Source: CAVRCA01 sp965218045 (GTDB lineage: Bacteria > Pseudomonadota > Alphaproteobacteria > Acetobacterales > Acetobacteraceae). From it: a stretch of DNA of 64,000 nucleotides. Below are positions 50,252 to 59,631 of the stretch, in pieces. Location of the stretch: positions 186,001 to 250,000 of the forward strand of contig CBDCJX010000011.1 in assembly GCA_965218045.1 (NCBI GenBank), in the 5' to 3' direction. Below the pieces are notes generated by a model. It was given only the letters and a program-made list of their open reading frames with translations, searched no databases and had not been told where the DNA came from. Numbering within the stretch: the stretch's first letter is position 1; each line of letters starts with the position of its first letter. Made by a program: the position numbers and the translations under genes.

Positions 50252-51320
50252 AGAAGAAGGCCAGTCCGAACAGGACATAGACGCCGATCAGCAGCACTCC
50301 CTCGAACCACGTGGTCTCGCCGTCGGCGGCGATCGCGTTGACGATGAACGCGGCGCCGGCGATGGCGAACAGGTCGATCGGGCTATCGAACACCAGGCTC
50401 ATCGGCTTGCCGATCGCCCAGGAGGCCAGTACCAGCAATGGCGCCACGACAAGGGCGACCTGGATCGTCGAGCCGATGCAGATGTTCAGCACCAGACCCA
50501 TCTTGTCCTGCTTGGCGAACCACGACGCGGCGAACAGATCGGCCGCGGTGCCGACCAATGCGAGCACCACCACACCGAGGAATGTCGGCGTCAGCCCGAG
50601 CGAGCCGGACGTGGCCTCCAAGGCGCCCGAGACCAGCTCGGCCTCCAGCGAGATCACCGCCGTCGCCGCCACCAGCACCGCGAGCGCGACCCAGAGCGGC
50701 CAGCCGCCACCTTCGTCGCGTGGCTCGTCGGCGGCGAACACGTCGCGATGCGTGATCAACGTGTAGACCAGGTTGGCCGCATAGAGGGCGAGCAGGACGA
50801 CCGACACGCCGATGCTGAGCTGTTCGTCGGTGATGGCGAGCTGCTGCTTGCCGACGATGTTGCGCTCGGTGAGATCGAACACCGCCGGCAGCAGCAAGGC
50901 GATCACGACGACGATCAGCATGCTCGACAGCAATCCGGCACGCTCGCGCTTGAAGCGTTGCTCGGACCGGCCGATGCCGCCCACCACGATGGCGAGACCC
51001 AGGCCGAGCAGGCTGGTGCCGATGATCGAGCCGGTGATCTGCGCCCGCACGACCTCCACCCGGCCTTCGGCGAGCACGAACAGCGCCAGGATTACCTCGG
51101 CGAGGCTGCCGAAGCTGATGGTCAGCAAGCCCCCGATCGCCGGCCCGACATGCTCGGCGATCTGCTCGGTGGAGCGCCGCACCCAATCGGCGAGCACCGC
51201 GACCCCCGCCGCGCCGGCCAGGAACACCCAGCTTGGCGACACATCGGTGAGGTATCCGAGGGCGGGTGCGACCGGAACTATCGCCAACAAGGCGAGCGGG
51301 ATTGTCAGCTTTGCCAGCAC
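50241..51320 (-). CDS. Calcium/proton exchanger (CaCA family, ChaA/Cax-like)
   Basis: A 359-residue inner-membrane antiporter with about eleven hydrophobic segments. The two inverted alpha-repeats are recognisable: FGSLAEVILALFVLAEG in the first half and GTAADLFAASWFAKQDKMG with NICIGSTIQVALVVAP in the second. An acidic residue sits in each repeat. It probably exports Ca2+ or Na+/K+ in exchange for H+. It starts with GTG and overlaps the aldolase gene start by 11 nt. Confidence 0.87.
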   Translation of the reverse strand: MLAKLTIPLALLAIVPVAPALGYLTDVSPSWVFLAGAAGVAVLADWVRRSTEQIAEHVGPAIGGLLTISFGSLAEVILALFVLAEGRVEVVRAQITGSIIGTSLLGLGLAIVVGGIGRSEQRFKRERAGLLSSMLIVVVIALLLPAVFDLTERNIVGKQQLAITDEQLSIGVSVVLLALYAANLVYTLITHRDVFAADEPRDEGGGWPLWVALAVLVAATAVISLEAELVSGALEATSGSLGLTPTFLGVVVLALVGTAADLFAASWFAKQDKMGLVLNICIGSTIQVALVVAPLLVLASWAIGKPMSLVFDSPIDLFAIAGAAFIVNAIAADGETTWFEGVLLIGVYVLFGLAFFYVG

Positions 51321-51361
51321 GCCCGGTTCCTACCAGCCATCCCAGTGTCGCGGCTGTTGTA

Positions 51362-52618
51362 TCAAGATCCATCAGCTTCATCAGGCCGCTCGCCGCCGAA
51401 CATGCGGGTCAGCGGCGTCGCCGTCATGCCGTGCGCCAGCACCGACGCGCCGACCGCCAGGCTGATGAACGGCCATGCCTCCGCCGACCCCGTCCGTTCC
51501 TCGATGATCATCGCGTAGAACAGCGCCGCCGCGCCGATCGGCCCGAACCAGCCGGCGAACATCGCGCTGGAGATGGGGCGGGTCCACGGCATCAGCCGCC
51601 CCAGCAGCAGCCAGGCTGGAATGCGTCGCACCAGCAGGATGCCGGCCGCGAACACGGCGCTGCGCCAGCCGAGGCCGGCCCAGGCCGTCCAGGGGATCGC
51701 CGCGCCGAAGATGATCATGATCGGCAGGTCGAAGAAGCGGCCCATTGCCTCGCTGAACCGCTCGTGGTGGTCCTCGACCTGGGCCCGCCGGTGGCTGTTG
51801 TTCAGCACCGCGCCGGCGACGAAGGCGGCCAGGATCGCGTCGCCGCCCAGCAGCCTCACGCCGGCGGTCGTCGCCAGCGCCAGCGAGATCGTCACCGTCA
51901 GCAGCGAGGCCGGTTCCGCATCGCGCCGGCCGCGCGCCCAGTCCAGGCACTTCGAGGTGAACCATCCGGCGACGGTGCCGACGAGCACGGCGCTGCCGAT
52001 CTCCCACAGCATGACCTTGCCCGCCCAGTGATAGGCCGCCTCACCCGGCGCGTATTCCAGGAGCAGGATCGGCAGAAGGACCAGCGGCAGGCCGAGCCCG
52101 TCGTTGATGCCGCTCTCGGCGGTCAGGGAATCGCGCAGGTCTCCGGGCACCGCGCGGCGCGCGAGCTCGCCGGTCAGGATGGGGGCGGACAACACCGGGT
52201 CGGTCGGCGCGAGGGCGGCCCCGATCACCAGGCAGGTCAGCACCGGCAGGCCGAATGTCAGGGCCGTCACCAGGGTTCCCGCGCCCCAGGCCAGCAGCAT
52301 CCCCGGCCCAAGCGCCACCGCCATGCCGCGCCAGTTTCGCCGCAGCCAGTAGGCCGGCAGCCGCATCGCCGCCGCGGTCACGGCGATGGCCAAGGTGATG
52401 CGCGCCGCTTCCCGCAGGATGGTCGCATCCATCATGCTGTTCGCCGGGTCGAGCCGCAGCAACCCGAGGCCGACCGGCCCCAGTGCGACGCCGGCGAGAG
52501 CGCAGGACAGCGGCTCCGAGACCCATAGCCGCTCGTTCACCACGCCGGAGGTGGCGCCGAACGCGACCAGCAGGCCGAACACGCAGAGCATCAGCAGCCA
52601 AGCGTCGTGACCAGTCAT
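51362..52618 (-). CDS. CPA1-type cation:proton antiporter
   Basis: A 418-residue membrane protein with about twelve hydrophobic segments. It carries the antiporter motifs GAALAPTDPVLSAPIL and LTAESGINDGLGLPLVLL, whose Asn-Asp pair is the ion-binding site. It lacks the long soluble tail of the antiporter at 13291-15075. It lies on the same strand 41 nt upstream of the CaCA gene, so the two exchangers may form a unit for salt or pH homeostasis. Confidence 0.88.
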   Translation of the reverse strand: MTGHDAWLLMLCVFGLLVAFGATSGVVNERLWVSEPLSCALAGVALGPVGLGLLRLDPANSMMDATILREAARITLAIAVTAAAMRLPAYWLRRNWRGMAVALGPGMLLAWGAGTLVTALTFGLPVLTCLVIGAALAPTDPVLSAPILTGELARRAVPGDLRDSLTAESGINDGLGLPLVLLPILLLEYAPGEAAYHWAGKVMLWEIGSAVLVGTVAGWFTSKCLDWARGRRDAEPASLLTVTISLALATTAGVRLLGGDAILAAFVAGAVLNNSHRRAQVEDHHERFSEAMGRFFDLPIMIIFGAAIPWTAWAGLGWRSAVFAAGILLVRRIPAWLLLGRLMPWTRPISSAMFAGWFGPIGAAALFYAMIIEERTGSAEAWPFISLAVGASVLAHGMTATPLTRMFGGERPDEADGS

Positions 52619-52666
52619 GTCATCGCAGCTACCGCCGCATGTCCGGGCCGGGGAGGGCAGGTCAAG

Positions 52667-53725
52667 TCAGCAGCGCCCTGAACCGGCCGACGCCGTGTCG
52701 CGCACCTCGCCAGCCTCCAGCACGCTCTCGACATAGGCCATGCGTACGAAGACCATGGCCGCCGCCATGATCGGCGTGGCCAAAATCAGGCCAAGCGCGC
52801 CGAACAAAGTGCCGAGGATGGTCTGCGAGAAGATGGTGAGCGCCGGCGGCAGCGAGACCGTGCGTTTCTGGATCACCGGCGCGATCACGTTGCCTTCGAG
52901 CGTCTGCACGGCGACGAACAAGCCCGCCACCCACAAGGCGAGATTGGGCGACTGGCCGAAGGCCACCAGGATCGCCGGGATCGCGCCGGCGAGCGCGCCG
53001 ATGAACGGGATGAAGTTCAGCAGCCCGGCGAACAGCGCCAGGGTCAGCGCCAGCGGCACCCCGAGCAGAAACAGCCCGGCGCCGATCAGAATGGTGACCA
53101 CCAGCATGTCGACGAGCTGCCCGACGAACCAGAGCTGCAAGGTGTGGCCGACACCCTCCAGCACCTCGCGCCCCCGCGGCCTCGCTGGCGGGGTCAGCAG
53201 GCGCACCGCGCCGCCCACGTAGAGGCCCGGCGAGATGGCGAGGAACAGAGCGGTTGCGATCACCAGCAGCAGGCTACCGCCGATCCCCAATGTCGAACTG
53301 GCAAATCCGGTCAGATAGCCGCCCACCCCCCCGAGCGAGCCCGGCCAGGCATCGCGCAACTCTCCCGCAACCCGGGCTCCCCACGCCGTTTGGCCGATCT
53401 GTGTCCAAAGCCGCCGCGCCTCGGTCGTGAGCTGGTCGACGAGGTCCGCAGCCTGGCTTGCGATCACCGGCCCGCGCCACCAGCCGAGCAGGACGAGAAT
53501 GACCAGGATGGTGAGGACGACAGCAAGCAGCGACCAGTTGGCGCCCAATCCGGTCACCTGGCTGAGCCGCTCGCTGGCGAAGCACAGCACGCAGGCGACG
53601 AGCACCGCCGCGAACGCTAGCAGCAGCACATCCTTGAGCAGCCAGGCCGCCAGCAGAATTGCGGCGCTGATCGCCGTGGCGCGCAGCGTCCGGTCGATCC
53701 TTCGCAGCGGTTCCGGCGCGTCCAT
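52667..53725 (-). CDS. AI-2E family transporter (PerM-like)
   Basis: A 352-residue membrane protein of the AI-2 exporter/PerM family with about eight transmembrane segments. Typical parts are the N-terminal hydrophobic pair, a central soluble loop (LVDQLTTEARRLWTQIGQTAWG) and the C-terminal AGLLNFIPFIGALAGAIPAILVAF and LATPIMAAAMVFVRMAYVE stretches. Some family members export autoinducer-2, others exchange Na+/H+; the role here is open. Its position beside two antiporters favours ion exchange slightly. Confidence 0.88.
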   Translation of the reverse strand: MDAPEPLRRIDRTLRATAISAAILLAAWLLKDVLLLAFAAVLVACVLCFASERLSQVTGLGANWSLLAVVLTILVILVLLGWWRGPVIASQAADLVDQLTTEARRLWTQIGQTAWGARVAGELRDAWPGSLGGVGGYLTGFASSTLGIGGSLLLVIATALFLAISPGLYVGGAVRLLTPPARPRGREVLEGVGHTLQLWFVGQLVDMLVVTILIGAGLFLLGVPLALTLALFAGLLNFIPFIGALAGAIPAILVAFGQSPNLALWVAGLFVAVQTLEGNVIAPVIQKRTVSLPPALTIFSQTILGTLFGALGLILATPIMAAAMVFVRMAYVESVLEAGEVRDTASAGSGRC

Positions 53726-53760
53726 GTGACCTAGCCCGCCGTGCCCTCGCCCAGGACGAG

Positions 53761-54162
53761 CTAGGAGGCCAGCGCCTTTTCGATGTCACTGGTCGAGTGG
53801 TTCGTCAGATCCTTGGACAGCGTGCGCACCACGCTTGCCTCGACCATCTTGTGCATCGCGCTGCGGAGCTGGCCCAGGGTCTGCGGGTCCACGATGAGCA
53901 CGAGCGATTCGAAGTCGCCGCGGTGGTGCATTCTGTAGAGGGACTGCGCCAGCTGCTTGGCGAACGTGGCCTCGTCCGTCTGCTTCGGGGTCTGGTCCTC
54001 GGGCCGCGAGCCGGACGGTCCTTCCTCGGCCAGGTCCTTGGGCCCCATTCGGCGTTCCTCACGCAGCGAGACGTCACTGCCCTTGCCGGTGTTGCGAAGC
54101 AGGATCGCCTTTCCACCGTCGGCCACGACGACCAGCGCGTTGGTTGGAATATCTTCTGCCAC
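53761..54162 (-). CDS. Host attachment protein (Host_attach/baeRF type)
   Basis: A 133-residue protein of the family named for proteins required for attachment to host cells; the fold is eRF1-like and the name is historical. The opening ALVVVADGGKAILLRNTG, the EERRMGPKDLAEEGPSGS linker and the C-terminal LVLIVDPQTLGQLRSAMHKMVEASVVRTLSKDLTNHS segment are typical. The GTG at 54162 has a G-rich element upstream; the frame is open earlier without a plausible start. Confidence 0.85.
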   Translation of the reverse strand: MAEDIPTNALVVVADGGKAILLRNTGKGSDVSLREERRMGPKDLAEEGPSGSRPEDQTPKQTDEATFAKQLAQSLYRMHHRGDFESLVLIVDPQTLGQLRSAMHKMVEASVVRTLSKDLTNHSTSDIEKALAS

Positions 54163-54290
54163 GGCTGTGCCCCCAAAAGCGATTGTGAAGAGAATCCGCG
54201 GCTTCGCGACGGCCCCGGACCGGCAGACGGATAAGGGAGCTGGTGCATGACAGTTCCGCTCAGGCCCGCCGGTATCTGGCCTATCGGACC

Positions 54291-55109
54291 TCAGATGAAC
54301 AGCCGACGCAACTTCTGGGAGGCCATGTCGAGCAGCGACACGGCGATCACGATAATGATGATCACGGCGCAGGTCTGTTGAAACTGGAAGGCGCGAATGA
54401 TCTCCCACAACACCTGTCCGATCCCGCCAGCGCCGACCAGGCCGATCACCGAAGCCGATCGGACGTTCGACTCGAAGCGGTAGAGCGAGTAGCTGACCCA
54501 AAGCGGCAGCACCTGCGGGATCACGCCATAGGCGATCTCCTCCAGCCCGTGCGCGCCGGTCGCCCGCACGCCTTCGACCGGCCGGTGATCGATCGCCTCG
54601 ACCGCCTCGGCGAACAGCTTGGCCAGCACGCCCGTGGTGTGAACCCAGAGTGCCAGGACACCGGCGAACGGGCCGAGGCCGACCGCGACGACGAACAACA
54701 TGGCGAACACCAGCTCGTTTATCGCGCGGAAACGGTCCATCAGCCGTCGCACCGGCTGGTCGAGCCACCAAGGCGCGACGTTGCCGGCGCACAGCAGCCC
54801 GCAGGGGATCGCGCAGAGGATCGCCAGGCTGGTGCCCCACAGGGCGATCTGCACGGTCAGCACCATCTCGCGGGCGTAGCTGCGCCACTCGGAGAAATCC
54901 GACGGGAAGAAATCCCGAGCCAGGGCGACCATGTTCCCGGAATCGCGCACCAGCTCGCCGGGGCGCATCTCGGCGCCGCGCCAGGCCCAGGCGAGCACGA
55001 CGGCGGTGGCGATCAGGGCAAGCAGTTGCCCGAGCGCTGCGCCACGCGGCGGTCGCAGGGCGTCGCGAGCGAGCACGGTTGCCCCGATCGCGCGATCACT
55101 CCCCGGCAT
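54291..55109 (-). CDS. phnE: Phosphonate/phosphate ABC transporter permease
   Basis: A 272-residue inner-membrane permease of the PhnE type with about five to six transmembrane helices. The family EAA-like loop appears as VRATGAHGLEEIAYGVIPQVLP, and the C-terminal FESNVRSASVIGLVGAGGIGQVLWEII segment is diagnostic for PhnE. It is the last gene of the phnC-phnD-phnE set, 8 nt after phnD. Confidence 0.92.
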   Translation of the reverse strand: MPGSDRAIGATVLARDALRPPRGAALGQLLALIATAVVLAWAWRGAEMRPGELVRDSGNMVALARDFFPSDFSEWRSYAREMVLTVQIALWGTSLAILCAIPCGLLCAGNVAPWWLDQPVRRLMDRFRAINELVFAMLFVVAVGLGPFAGVLALWVHTTGVLAKLFAEAVEAIDHRPVEGVRATGAHGLEEIAYGVIPQVLPLWVSYSLYRFESNVRSASVIGLVGAGGIGQVLWEIIRAFQFQQTCAVIIIIVIAVSLLDMASQKLRRLFI

Positions 55110-55117
55110 GGCGAAGC

Positions 55118-56134
55118 CTAACGGGCGCTCGCCTGGGTGGAGGTCAGCTCGCGGTCGAGCTCATTCAGTTGGCGATCGATCTCGCCGAGCCGCTTGTCAC
55201 GCTGCTCCGGCGACAACTTGGTGTCCTCCTGCACCTGGATCTTTTGCTTGAACAGCGCGACTTGGCGGATCGGCAGCAACTGCGCGTTCGATGACGCGAT
55301 GAAGCCGCCCCAACCACCCAGTCCGGCCAGCACCGCGCGCTCATGCGCGACATCGGCGTCGGGCCGCTCCCTGCCATAGGTGAGCAGGAAATCGCGGATG
55401 CGCTGCTTGGCGGGCTCCGGCAGGTCCTTGCGCCAGACGATCGGATCGGCGGGGATGATCGGCGAGCGCCAGACCTCCTTGATCATCGCCGCGCGCTCCG
55501 GCTGCGCCTTGCGGAATTTTGCCAGGTCCTCGGTGTTGTTGGTGGCCACGTCCACCGTCCTGGTGGCGACCGCCATCAGGTTGGTCTCGTGGTTCGAGGT
55601 GACCACATTCTTGAAGAAGCGGCGGACGTCGATGCCGTTCTTCGCCCAGAGATAGTAGCTCGGGATGAGGAAGCCGGAGGTGGAGTTCGGATCGCCGTTG
55701 CCGAAATCGTAGGTGCCCGACGGCGCGTGCAACAGCTGATCGAGCGACTTGATCGGGCCGTCCTTGTTGACGATCAGCAGGGAATTGTAGCCCGGCGAAC
55801 CGTCGGCGTAGACTTTCTGGGCGAACACCTCGCCATTGCTTCGGTCCACCGCCTGGATCGCCGAAGCGTTGCCGAACCAGGCGACTTGCACCTTGTTGAA
55901 CCACATCGCCTCGATCACGCCGGCATAGTCCGTGGCGTAGAAGGCGTTGATCTTCATGCCGGTCTCCTTCGACATGTCCTCGATGAACGGCGCCCATCGC
56001 GAGCGCAGGTTCTGCGATCCCTCGGTCGAGATGATCCCGAAATTGATCGACGGGGGCAGGTCGGCGGCGCGGGCCGCCAGCGGCACGGCGAGCAACGCCG
56101 CGGCCAAGGCCGCTCGGCGGGTGAGTGCGATCAT
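55118..56134 (-). CDS. phnD: Phosphate/phosphonate ABC transporter substrate-binding protein
   Basis: A 338-residue periplasmic protein with an N-terminal signal peptide (about residues 1-23, RRAALAAALLAVPLAARA). The mature part has INFGIISTEGSQNLRSRWAPFIEDMSKETG and a SGFLIPSYYLW segment, as in PhnD. It binds phosphonate, phosphite or phosphate esters; the ligand cannot be read directly. A Glu/Lys/Arg-rich C-terminal helix ends the protein. Confidence 0.92.
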   Translation of the reverse strand: MIALTRRAALAAALLAVPLAARAADLPPSINFGIISTEGSQNLRSRWAPFIEDMSKETGMKINAFYATDYAGVIEAMWFNKVQVAWFGNASAIQAVDRSNGEVFAQKVYADGSPGYNSLLIVNKDGPIKSLDQLLHAPSGTYDFGNGDPNSTSGFLIPSYYLWAKNGIDVRRFFKNVVTSNHETNLMAVATRTVDVATNNTEDLAKFRKAQPERAAMIKEVWRSPIIPADPIVWRKDLPEPAKQRIRDFLLTYGRERPDADVAHERAVLAGLGGWGGFIASSNAQLLPIRQVALFKQKIQVQEDTKLSPEQRDKRLGEIDRQLNELDRELTSTQASAR

Positions 56135-56171
56135 GGTTGTGTGTCCTTGGGTCTATCTGTGAACAGTGCGG

Positions 56172-57011
56172 TCACGCCTGCGCCCAGGCCACGGTCAGCG
56201 CCGGGCGGGGTGGCGTCATCGTGTCGTTCCGGACGGCGGGGATCGTGGTCTGCGCGCCGTAGATGTCGGCGAGATGCGCTGGCTTGAGCGCGGCGGGAGC
56301 GCCGTCGAACACGATCTGGCCTTCGCGCAACGCGACGATGCGATCGCAGTAGCGCACCGCCACCTCGACCTGGTGCAGCGACACCAGCACGCTGATGCCA
56401 TCCTCCCGATTGAGCGTGCGGAGGACCTCCATCACCCGCCGCGCGCTCTCCTGGTCGAGCGAGGCGACGGGCTCGTCGGCCAGGATCAGCCGCGCCCGCT
56501 GCACCAGCGCGCGGGCGATCGCGGCGCGCTGCTGCTGCCCGCCGGAGAGGGTGGAGGCGCGTTGCCACGCGTGCTCGCCGATACCGACCCGGGTCAAGGC
56601 GGCCAGCGCCGCCGCGCGTTCCTCGCGGGTGAACAGCCGGGGCAGGCTGCGCCATAGCGGCACCCGCGCTAGGCTGCCGGTCAGCACGTTGGTCATCACC
56701 GGCAGCCGATCGACCAGATTGAACTGCTGGAACACGAAGCCGACGCCGGCGCGGGTGCGGCGCAGATCGCGACTGGCCCGGCCACCGGTCTGCACCCGCC
56801 GGCCCGCGACGGTCACGCTGCCCGAGCGGGGATCAGCCAGGGTGAGGCCAGCGATGTGGCGCAGCAAGGTGGACTTGCCCGACCCGCTGGCGCCGAGCAG
56901 GCCAACCATCTCGCCGGTGTCGATCGTCAGGCGCGGAATGTCCAGCACCCGGCGTCCTCGGAAGCTTCTGGTGATCCGCTCCACCTCGACGGCGGATTCT
57001 GGTGCTTTCAC
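56172..57011 (-). CDS. phnC: Phosphonate ABC transporter ATP-binding protein
   Basis: A 279-residue ATPase. Walker A is GASGSGKS at residues 40-47, the signature is LSGGQQQRAAIARAL and Walker B is RLILADEPVASLD, followed by the PhnC-typical SARRVMEVLRTLNREDGISVLVSLHQVE. The GTG at 57011 with GGCGAGG upstream is preferred to a longer frame. It heads the phnCDE set; no C-P lyase or phosphonatase genes are in the window. Confidence 0.92.
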   Translation of the reverse strand: MKAPESAVEVERITRSFRGRRVLDIPRLTIDTGEMVGLLGASGSGKSTLLRHIAGLTLADPRSGSVTVAGRRVQTGGRASRDLRRTRAGVGFVFQQFNLVDRLPVMTNVLTGSLARVPLWRSLPRLFTREERAAALAALTRVGIGEHAWQRASTLSGGQQQRAAIARALVQRARLILADEPVASLDQESARRVMEVLRTLNREDGISVLVSLHQVEVAVRYCDRIVALREGQIVFDGAPAALKPAHLADIYGAQTTIPAVRNDTMTPPRPALTVAWAQA

Positions 57012-57156
57012 GCGTGCCTCGCCGCCGTAGTCATCACGGGTCCGCACAGGTGACCGAAAGCCCAGTCGAGGAACAGTGGAGTTTTAATGACAGCCGCCGA
57101 TCGGCGCTTTGGCTCGGTCGTGCTATGAGGCGGCGATCACGGCAGGATGACGCGCA

Positions 57157-57702
57157 ATGGCGAAGTACGACTTGGTCGCACTATGGGAGGCGCATTGCCG
57201 CTCGGAGTTCGAGACGCGCGATGTTGATGCCACGATGGCGACGATGGTGCGACGACCCTACGTCAACCACATTCCGACCATGACCGGCGGGTTCGGCCAT
57301 AACGAGCTCAAGCGCTTCTACAAGCACCACTTCGTCGACGCCAACCCGGATGACACGAAGCTCATTCCGGTCAGCCGCACGGTGGGTGAGACCAGCATCG
57401 TCGACGAGATGCTGTTCTGCTTCACCCATACGCGCGAGATCGATTGGATGCTGCCGGGCGTGGCGCCGACCGGCCGCCTGGTCGAAGTGCCGCTCGTGGC
57501 GATCGTGCAATTCGAGGGCGACAAGGTGGCGCACGAGCACATCTATTGGGACCAGGCGAGCGTGCTGGTGCAGATCGGCCTGCTCGATCCGGCAGGCTTG
57601 CCGGTCGCCGGCGCTGCGGCGGCGCGCAAGCTGATGGACCCCAGCCTGCCTTGCAACGAGCTGATGCCGGCCTGGGCGGCTCGCGAAGGCTCGCCCGTCT
57701 AG
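57157..57702 (+). CDS. SnoaL-like/NTF2-fold protein
   Basis: A 181-residue protein of the SnoaL-like group. The opening LVALWEAHCRSEFETRDVDATMATM and the middle MLPGVAPTGRLVEVPLVAIVQFEGDKVAHEHIYWDQASVLVQIGLL match ester-cyclase-like members, and an Asp/His pair in HEHIYWDQ could be catalytic. It is found alone between phnC and phaC. A second, frameshifted protein of the broad fold is at 43659-44086, but the two do not look like close copies. Confidence 0.82.
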   Translation: MAKYDLVALWEAHCRSEFETRDVDATMATMVRRPYVNHIPTMTGGFGHNELKRFYKHHFVDANPDDTKLIPVSRTVGETSIVDEMLFCFTHTREIDWMLPGVAPTGRLVEVPLVAIVQFEGDKVAHEHIYWDQASVLVQIGLLDPAGLPVAGAAAARKLMDPSLPCNELMPAWAAREGSPV

Positions 57703-57715
57703 CCTTGGCTCCCGG

Positions 57716-59518
57716 TCAGCTCAGCCGTACGGCGACGTAGCGACCGGGCGCGTCCTCGACCGTGTTCAGCCTGGCGTCACCTGGATGGCGCGCGGGAACC
57801 TGATGATCGTCGAGCGCGGCAACCCAGCGCTGCCAGTCCGGCCACCAGGAGCCCGCCATCTCGGTGGCGCCCTCGAACCAGCTTTTCGGGTCGGGCGGCA
57901 GGTCGGTGTTGATCCAGTGACCATACTTGCCGCTGTCGGGTGGGTTGACCACGCCGGCGATGTGGCCTGAGGCGGCCAGCACGAAGCGTTTCTGCTTGCC
58001 ACCCAGCAACTGCGTTCCGCGATAGGTCGACTTCCACGGCGCGATATGGTCCTCGCGCGTGGAGATGAAGTAGCTCGGAACCTCGACCTTGCCGAGGTCG
58101 ATCGGCACGCCGGCCAACGTGATACCGCCTGGCGTGGCAAGCAGATTCTCCTGATACATCTTGCGCAGGTAGAAACTGTGCATGCGTGCCGGCATGCGGG
58201 TGGCATCGCTGTTCCAGTAGAGCAGATCGAACGGGAACGGCTCGTTGCCGAGCAGGTAGTTGTTCACCACGAACGACCAGATCAGGTCATTGGCGCGCAG
58301 CATGTTGAACGTCGTCGCCATCTCGCTGCCTTCGAGATAGCCGCGCTGGTTCATCTTCTCCTCCAGCGACTTGAGCTGCTCCTCGTCGATGAACACGCCG
58401 AGTTCGCCTGCCTCGCGGAAATCGGTCATCGTGACGAAGAACGTCGCCGACTTGATCCGATCGTCACGCTTCTCCGCCATGTAGGCGAGCGTGCTGGCCA
58501 GCAGAGTGCCGCCCAGGCAATAGCCGATCGCGTTCACCTCGCGCTCGCCGGTCGCCTTTTCGATGGCGTCCAGCGCGGCGAGGTATCCGTCGGTCATGTA
58601 GTCGTCGAAACTTTTCTCGGCGAGCTGCTCGTCCGGGTTGACCCAGCTGATGACGAACACCGTGTGGCCTTGTGCCACGGCCCATTTGACGAAGCTGTTT
58701 CGTGGCCGCAGGTCGAGGATGTAGAACTTGTTGATCCAGGGCGGGCCAATCAGCAGCGGTCGCTTCAGCACCTTCTCGGTGGTCGGCGTGTATTGGAGGA
58801 GCTGCATCAGCTCGTTCTCGTAGACGACCTTGCCCGGCGTGATCGCGATGTTCTCGCCAAGCTTGAACGCGTCCATGTCGGTCATCTTGATGCGCAGCTG
58901 ACCCTTGCCGCGCTCCAGATCGCCCAACAGGTTGTTGAGGCCCTTCAACAGGTTCTCGCCGCCGGTCTCGGCGGTCTTGCGCAACACCTCGGGGTTGGTG
59001 AACAGGAAGTTGCTCGGGCTCATCGCGTCGACGAACTGGCGCGAGTAGAAGTCGACCTTCTGGGCGGTCTTCGGGTCGAGCCCGTCGACACGCGTCACCA
59101 CCTCCTGCACGTAGCGAGCCGAGAGCAGGTAGGATTGGCGGATGAAGTCGAACACCTCGTGGTCACGCCAGGCGTCGTCACGAAAGCGCCGGTCGCTGGC
59201 GGGGGTGTCGATCACCGATTTCGAGTCGATGCCCATCATCCGCCGCGCGGTGTTCTGCCAAAGCGTGAGATAGTCCTGCCAGAAGCCGATCTGCGCCTGC
59301 ACGAGACCGGCGGGGTTGGCCATCAGCTTGGCCGTCATCTCGAGAAAGGCGTTGCCGATGTTGAACGGGTCGGGGCTGGTCTGCCCGACCGACTGGCGCT
59401 TGAGCCACTCGTTGACGATGCGCTGCGAGCGCTCGGCGACATCGGCCATCGAACGGCTGACGACCTTCGGGTCCGGCAGTTGAAACGCGGGTGTCGCAGG
59501 CTTTTCCAGTTCGCTCAT
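57716..59518 (-). CDS. phaC: Class I polyhydroxyalkanoate synthase
   Basis: A 600-residue PHA synthase that polymerises 3-hydroxyacyl-CoA into storage granules. The long N-terminal domain (about 1-230) precedes an alpha/beta-hydrolase domain with the nucleophile Cys334 in AIGYCLGGTLLA. The catalytic Asp is expected in TREDHIAPW and the His in SGHIAGVVNPP. The size fits class I. No phaA, phaB or phasin gene is adjacent. It diverges from a lipoprotein gene. Confidence 0.95.
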   Translation of the reverse strand: MSELEKPATPAFQLPDPKVVSRSMADVAERSQRIVNEWLKRQSVGQTSPDPFNIGNAFLEMTAKLMANPAGLVQAQIGFWQDYLTLWQNTARRMMGIDSKSVIDTPASDRRFRDDAWRDHEVFDFIRQSYLLSARYVQEVVTRVDGLDPKTAQKVDFYSRQFVDAMSPSNFLFTNPEVLRKTAETGGENLLKGLNNLLGDLERGKGQLRIKMTDMDAFKLGENIAITPGKVVYENELMQLLQYTPTTEKVLKRPLLIGPPWINKFYILDLRPRNSFVKWAVAQGHTVFVISWVNPDEQLAEKSFDDYMTDGYLAALDAIEKATGEREVNAIGYCLGGTLLASTLAYMAEKRDDRIKSATFFVTMTDFREAGELGVFIDEEQLKSLEEKMNQRGYLEGSEMATTFNMLRANDLIWSFVVNNYLLGNEPFPFDLLYWNSDATRMPARMHSFYLRKMYQENLLATPGGITLAGVPIDLGKVEVPSYFISTREDHIAPWKSTYRGTQLLGGKQKRFVLAASGHIAGVVNPPDSGKYGHWINTDLPPDPKSWFEGATEMAGSWWPDWQRWVAALDDHQVPARHPGDARLNTVEDAPGRYVAVRLS

Positions 59519-59631
59519 CGGACATCCTTTCCGTGCGCGTCACCGCAAGCTAAACCTGTGGGTGAGGGCGCGACGGCTTCGACCTATGCCATGCGGTGGC
59601 GGGGCGCAACTCTCGGCAAGCGGAATGAGGT

